From Acidobacteriota bacterium (lineage in GTDB: Bacteria > Acidobacteriota > Holophagae > Holophagales > Holophagaceae), in contig BJFQ01000005.1 of assembly GCA_014189895.1 (NCBI GenBank), positions 1-64,000 of the forward strand: a stretch of 64,000 bases of DNA. The letters run 5' to 3'. The stretch's first letter is position 1. Each line of letters opens with the position of its first letter. This document shows, one piece after another, positions 61,322 to 64,000 of this stretch. Both the position numbers and the translations under genes were made by a program. The notes under the pieces are model-generated. The model was given only the letters and a program-made list of their open reading frames with translations, ran no database searches and had not been told where the DNA came from.

Positions 61322-61972
61322 ATGATACCTACGATATTACCTATTTTCCCACTTCCTAATATTGTTCTATTTCCGCATACCTTCATGCCACTCCATATTT
61401 TTGAGCCAAGATACCGGGAGATGCTTAATGACATTGTTCCAAGTCATGGAACATTCGTCATCACGCAAATTAAAGATCCATCGTCCTCGGACGGCAACTC
61501 AAATTCAAACTATTACCCTATTGGATGTATGGTCCGCATTGTCCGCGCAGACCCCCTACCCGATGGTCGATGGAATATCCTTGTCCAAGGCATGGCTTTA
61601 ATCAATATTAACGAAAGCCTGGACGGGAAACTATACCGGCAAGCTCATATTACGCTCAGGACCTTTCAGGATGAAAAAGGGTTATCCCCTGAGCAACGAG
61701 AGACTCTACAAAACCTCTTTATTGATTATGTCATTCAGTCAGATTCAGAAGAGCAAACCAAATCTGAAATCCAAGAACTTTTGGATTCTGACTTAGGTGA
61801 CGAAGTGCTTCTCAACACCATAGCCATGTCCATGGAGATTGACCCTGTAGAGCGCCAATTCCTCTTAGAGGCCAGAAGCGTTCAGGATTTATACGATCGT
61901 ATTTATCAACTTTGGGACTTTATGTCCAAAGGAAGGAATACAACCGAGGGTGATCAGTGGTGGCCCCTGTAG
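61322..61972 (+). CDS. LON substrate-binding-domain protein
   Basis: About 216 residues from ATG 61322 (MIPTILPIFPLPN). An in-frame ATG at 61277 would overlap the divergent kdsD start. The N-terminal LON domain has ILPIFPLPNIVLFPHTFMPLHIFEPRYREM, the usual beginning of the PUA-like fold, followed by helices. There is no AAA ATPase or protease domain. Such stand-alone proteins are common and of unknown function. The last 15 bases, including the stop codon, lie over the 3' end of tRNA-Ile on the other strand. Confidence 0.82.
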   Translation: MIPTILPIFPLPNIVLFPHTFMPLHIFEPRYREMLNDIVPSHGTFVITQIKDPSSSDGNSNSNYYPIGCMVRIVRADPLPDGRWNILVQGMALININESLDGKLYRQAHITLRTFQDEKGLSPEQRETLQNLFIDYVIQSDSEEQTKSEIQELLDSDLGDEVLLNTIAMSMEIDPVERQFLLEARSVQDLYDRIYQLWDFMSKGRNTTEGDQWWPL

Positions 61973-62033
61973 GGTTCGAACCTACGACCAAGCGGTTATG
62001 AGCCGCCAGCTCTGACCACTGAGCTAAGGGGCC
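61958..62033 (-). tRNA. tRNA-Ile2 (CAU), lysidine-type candidate
   Basis: A 76-nt cloverleaf with acceptor GGCCCCT, anticodon loop CTCATAA, a G27-U43 wobble and encoded CCA. It closely follows the E. coli tRNA-Ile2 pattern, where the C of CAU is modified to lysidine and reads AUA. An elongator tRNA-Met follows in the same order. Confidence 0.85.
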
Positions 62034-62076
62034 ACATTGAGTTTATCCTCTCAATGCAAAACCTAAAAGATCTGAA

Positions 62077-62153
62077 TGGTGGCTGGAGGCAGACTCGAAC
62101 TGCCGACCTAGGGATTATGAGACCCTCGCTCTAACCACCTGAGCTATCCAGCC
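62077..62153 (-). tRNA. tRNA-Met (CAU), elongator
   Basis: A 77-nt cloverleaf with acceptor GGCTGGA and TCCAGCC, anticodon loop CTCATAA, GTTCGAGTC arm and encoded CCA. It lacks the initiator features (mismatched first pair and three G-C pairs in the anticodon stem). Confidence 0.9.
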
Positions 62154-62194
62154 GTGCTCTTAGTTTAACGAGCCCTCTGTAATATGGGTAGTCC

Positions 62195-63310
62195 TTACTT
62201 ATGACTTAACACGCGCTGATAGATTGCTTCATAGGCATCAATCACGTGTTTTTCTCCGAATGAATCAAAAGCTCGTTTTTTTGATGACACACTCATTTGT
62301 GATCGTAAAACTTTGTCCTGAAGTAGGGATGAAACACTCCGCGCCATTGAATCAATATCCCCTAAGGGGTGCAAGAAGCCGTCGATTTTATCGCGAATGA
62401 GCTCCGGTAGCCCTCCTATCGCAGTAGCCACTACAGGAACCCCCAATGACATTGCTTCTAGGGCTGATAAACCAAAGCTTTCTGTTTCGCTTGGCAAAAT
62501 GAACACACTCGATTTTGCTAGGTAATTCTCAACTTGGTTTTGTTTTCCTAAAAAATGAATATCATTCCAAAAAGGCAATTTTCGACAATAGGTTTCGATT
62601 TCAGAGCGATCGGGTCCATCGCCAATCAAAATGAGATTACACGGTGACGTCATTCTTACTTTTTCATAGATTTTGACTACGTCTAAGACCCTTTTGACTG
62701 GCCTGAAGTTGGAGACATGGATAAGACTCGGGACTTCGTGTAACGGCGGTGTTTGATTATCGGGTTGGGTGTAGATCAAATCATGGCCACAGACAAAATT
62801 CGAAATGACTTCGATCTGTTCACCGACCCCAAACGTTTCGATTGTCTGCTTCTTTAAAAAGCGAGATACCGCCGTAACCGCATCACTATGTTTGATGGCT
62901 AATCGGACCATTGGGAAATAACTGGGGTCGGCGCCGACAATGGTTATGTCGGTTCCGTGTAATGTGGTCACAACTTTCACCTTATTATCGCAGGCCATCT
63001 TTGCCAGTAAGGCCGATGAAGCATGTGGGATTGCATAATGAGCGTGAATGATGTCTAAGTTATATTTCTGCGTAATATCAGCCATCTTTGAAGCGAGGGC
63101 ATCACCATAAAGAGGCGATTCGAATAAGGGATAGGGGCTAGGCGTTACTTCGTGAAAATACACTTCGTTTCGATGAATATTGAGTCGAGGGGGTATGGCT
63201 GAGCTGAGAATATGAACCTCGTGACCCCGATTTGAAAGCCCAATACCAATTTCACTAGCAACCGATCCGGAACCCCCAAAAGTCGAATAACAGCTGATTC
63301 CAATTCTCAT
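62195..63310 (-). CDS. bshA: N-acetyl-alpha-glucosaminyl L-malate synthase
   Basis: A 371-residue GT4 glycosyltransferase and first enzyme of bacillithiol synthesis, which joins UDP-GlcNAc and L-malate. MRIGISCYSTFGGSGSVASEIG, LIHAHYAIPHASSAL and TTLHGTDITIVGADPSY are the diagnostic BshA motifs; ETESFGLSALEAMS is the C-terminal nucleotide-sugar site. BshB and BshC are not in the window. The gene is divergent from yggT. Confidence 0.93.
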   Translation of the reverse strand: MRIGISCYSTFGGSGSVASEIGIGLSNRGHEVHILSSAIPPRLNIHRNEVYFHEVTPSPYPLFESPLYGDALASKMADITQKYNLDIIHAHYAIPHASSALLAKMACDNKVKVVTTLHGTDITIVGADPSYFPMVRLAIKHSDAVTAVSRFLKKQTIETFGVGEQIEVISNFVCGHDLIYTQPDNQTPPLHEVPSLIHVSNFRPVKRVLDVVKIYEKVRMTSPCNLILIGDGPDRSEIETYCRKLPFWNDIHFLGKQNQVENYLAKSSVFILPSETESFGLSALEAMSLGVPVVATAIGGLPELIRDKIDGFLHPLGDIDSMARSVSSLLQDKVLRSQMSVSSKKRAFDSFGEKHVIDAYEAIYQRVLSHK

Positions 63311-63349
63311 TGATTGCTCGTAGTAGTAAGATGAAAACTAAGGAAAAAA

Positions 63350-63613
63350 ATGATTCAGATTCTGGTAGTTTTACTTTCTAACATTATATCATTGTGGTCT
63401 TTACTTATTTTTATTTGGGCCATCTCCACTTGGTTCTCACCTAACCCCTCTGCAACATGGTTTCGTATTCTGAATGCCGTCGTGGAGCCCATCTTGCTGC
63501 CATTTCAAAGGTTAATTCCTAAGCTAGGACCGCTTGATCTGAGTACTTTATTTGCTCTCCTCGCCTTGCGTTTCATCAATGAACTACTCGTCACTCGCAT
63601 CGTTGTAAATTAG
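63350..63613 (+). CDS. YggT family membrane protein
   Basis: An 87-residue membrane protein with two hydrophobic segments separated by a polar loop. The [18 protein letters not shown] and [25 protein letters not shown] pattern matches YggT, found near cell-division or proline genes. It lies ten bases before the thiolase start. Confidence 0.86.
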   Translation: MIQILVVLLSNIISLWSLLIFIWAISTWFSPNPSATWFRILNAVVEPILLPFQRLIPKLGPLDLSTLFALLALRFINELLVTRIVVN

Positions 63614-63623
63614 GAGTCTCGCT

Positions 63624-64000
63624 ATGACTAAGGCAGTCATTATCGATTGTTTAAGAAGCCCGATCGGGAAGTTTCAAGGAGCCCTATCCTCTCTTTCTGC
63701 CCCCGACTTATGTGCGCAAGTTATTCGAGGTCTCTTAGCTAAATACCCCAATGTAAAACCCACCGAAGCTATTTTAGGCAACGTCTTATCCGCAGGCGTT
63801 GGACAGGCCCCTGCCCGTCAAGCCTCTTTACGAGGGGGCATGGATGTTTCATCCTCTGCATTAACTATTAACAAAGTTTGTGGCTCAGGGCTGAAGGCCG
63901 TCCAATTAGCCGCAGCTTCGGTCCTCATGGGTGACCATGAGATCGTTCTCGCAGGTGGAATGGAATCCATGAGTAACGCCCCTTATTTACTGCCGAAAAT
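63624..64000 (+). CDS. Acetyl-CoA acetyltransferase (thiolase), N-terminal part
   Basis: The first 125 residues, cut by the right edge. [33 protein letters not shown] and the active cysteine near residue 86 in [10 protein letters not shown], then [13 protein letters not shown], are typical biosynthetic thiolase features. Start ATG has TAGGAG ahead. The enzyme condenses two acetyl-CoA or cleaves 3-oxoacyl-CoA, depending on type. Confidence 0.93.
   Translation, partial: MTKAVIIDCLRSPIGKFQGALSSLSAPDLCAQVIRGLLAKYPNVKPTEAILGNVLSAGVGQAPARQASLRGGMDVSSSALTINKVCGSGLKAVQLAAASVLMGDHEIVLAGGMESMSNAPYLLPK

Overview
The window is a gene-dense, moderately AT-rich piece of a bacterial chromosome. No phage, transposon or CRISPR array is visible. 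The cell is a diderm with lipopolysaccharide (Lpt exporter genes, KdsD, Mla lipid transport, TamB). It makes menaquinone by the futalosine route (MqnC, MqnE), probably makes bacillithiol (BshA), and carries a proteorhodopsin-type light-driven proton pump, so an aquatic photoheterotroph is likely. DUF116, SpoVG, an MCE protein with a barrel-like tail and a Ser/Thr kinase with a zinc ribbon suggest a deltaproteobacteria-like or SAR324-like lineage rather than alpha-, beta- or gammaproteobacteria. That placement is inference; marker-gene phylogeny would be needed.

Layout. 1-2.65 kb: end of ferrochelatase, protoporphyrinogen oxidase, dnaX. 2.66-12.7 kb (minus): MoaD, TamB, kinase, rpoD, dnaG, organophosphate transporter. 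12.8-22.8 kb (mostly plus): class I aldolase, SCP2 protein, uridine kinase, threonine dehydratase, YajQ, polyprenyl synthase, rhodopsin, sucC, an unknown membrane protein, sucD, thioesterase, radical SAM protein. 22.8-25.7 kb (minus): phosphohexomutase, CoaE, an exported protein. 26-29.7 kb (plus): enlarged LptC/LptA-like protein, LptB, zinc-ribbon protein, MqnC. 29.7-35.1 kb: nucleotide phosphohydrolases, RlmI-type methylase, Rrf2 regulator, thioredoxin-like protein, Xer recombinase. 35.2-46.6 kb: acpP, fabF, uvrB, yhbY; FthC, MqnE, RpoZ and a mini-lipoprotein (minus); acyl-CoA carboxylase pair, ileS, lspA. 46.6-61.3 kb (minus apart from two tRNAs): glycosyltransferase, tRNA-Gln, SpoVG, PgeF, UbiA-type prenyltransferase, DUF116, MlaD-F-E, GlmU, PdxA, MsrB, membrane ferredoxin, fused LptF-LptG, KdsD. 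61.3-64 kb: LON-domain protein, two CAU tRNAs, BshA, YggT and the start of a thiolase.

Envelope building is the main theme. LptB, a double-domain LptC-like protein and a one-chain LptFG together suggest a rearranged lipopolysaccharide exporter, and Mla and TamB serve lipid traffic. Rhodopsin and the sucCD genes sit together in an energy-metabolism block.

The most unusual DNA signals are a perfect 15-bp inverted repeat inside pgeF (49003-49033), a dif-like Xer site (60269-60296), a perfect 9-bp inverted repeat between dnaG and rpoD, and three short genes (36, 44 and 54 residues) that ordinary gene callers may miss.
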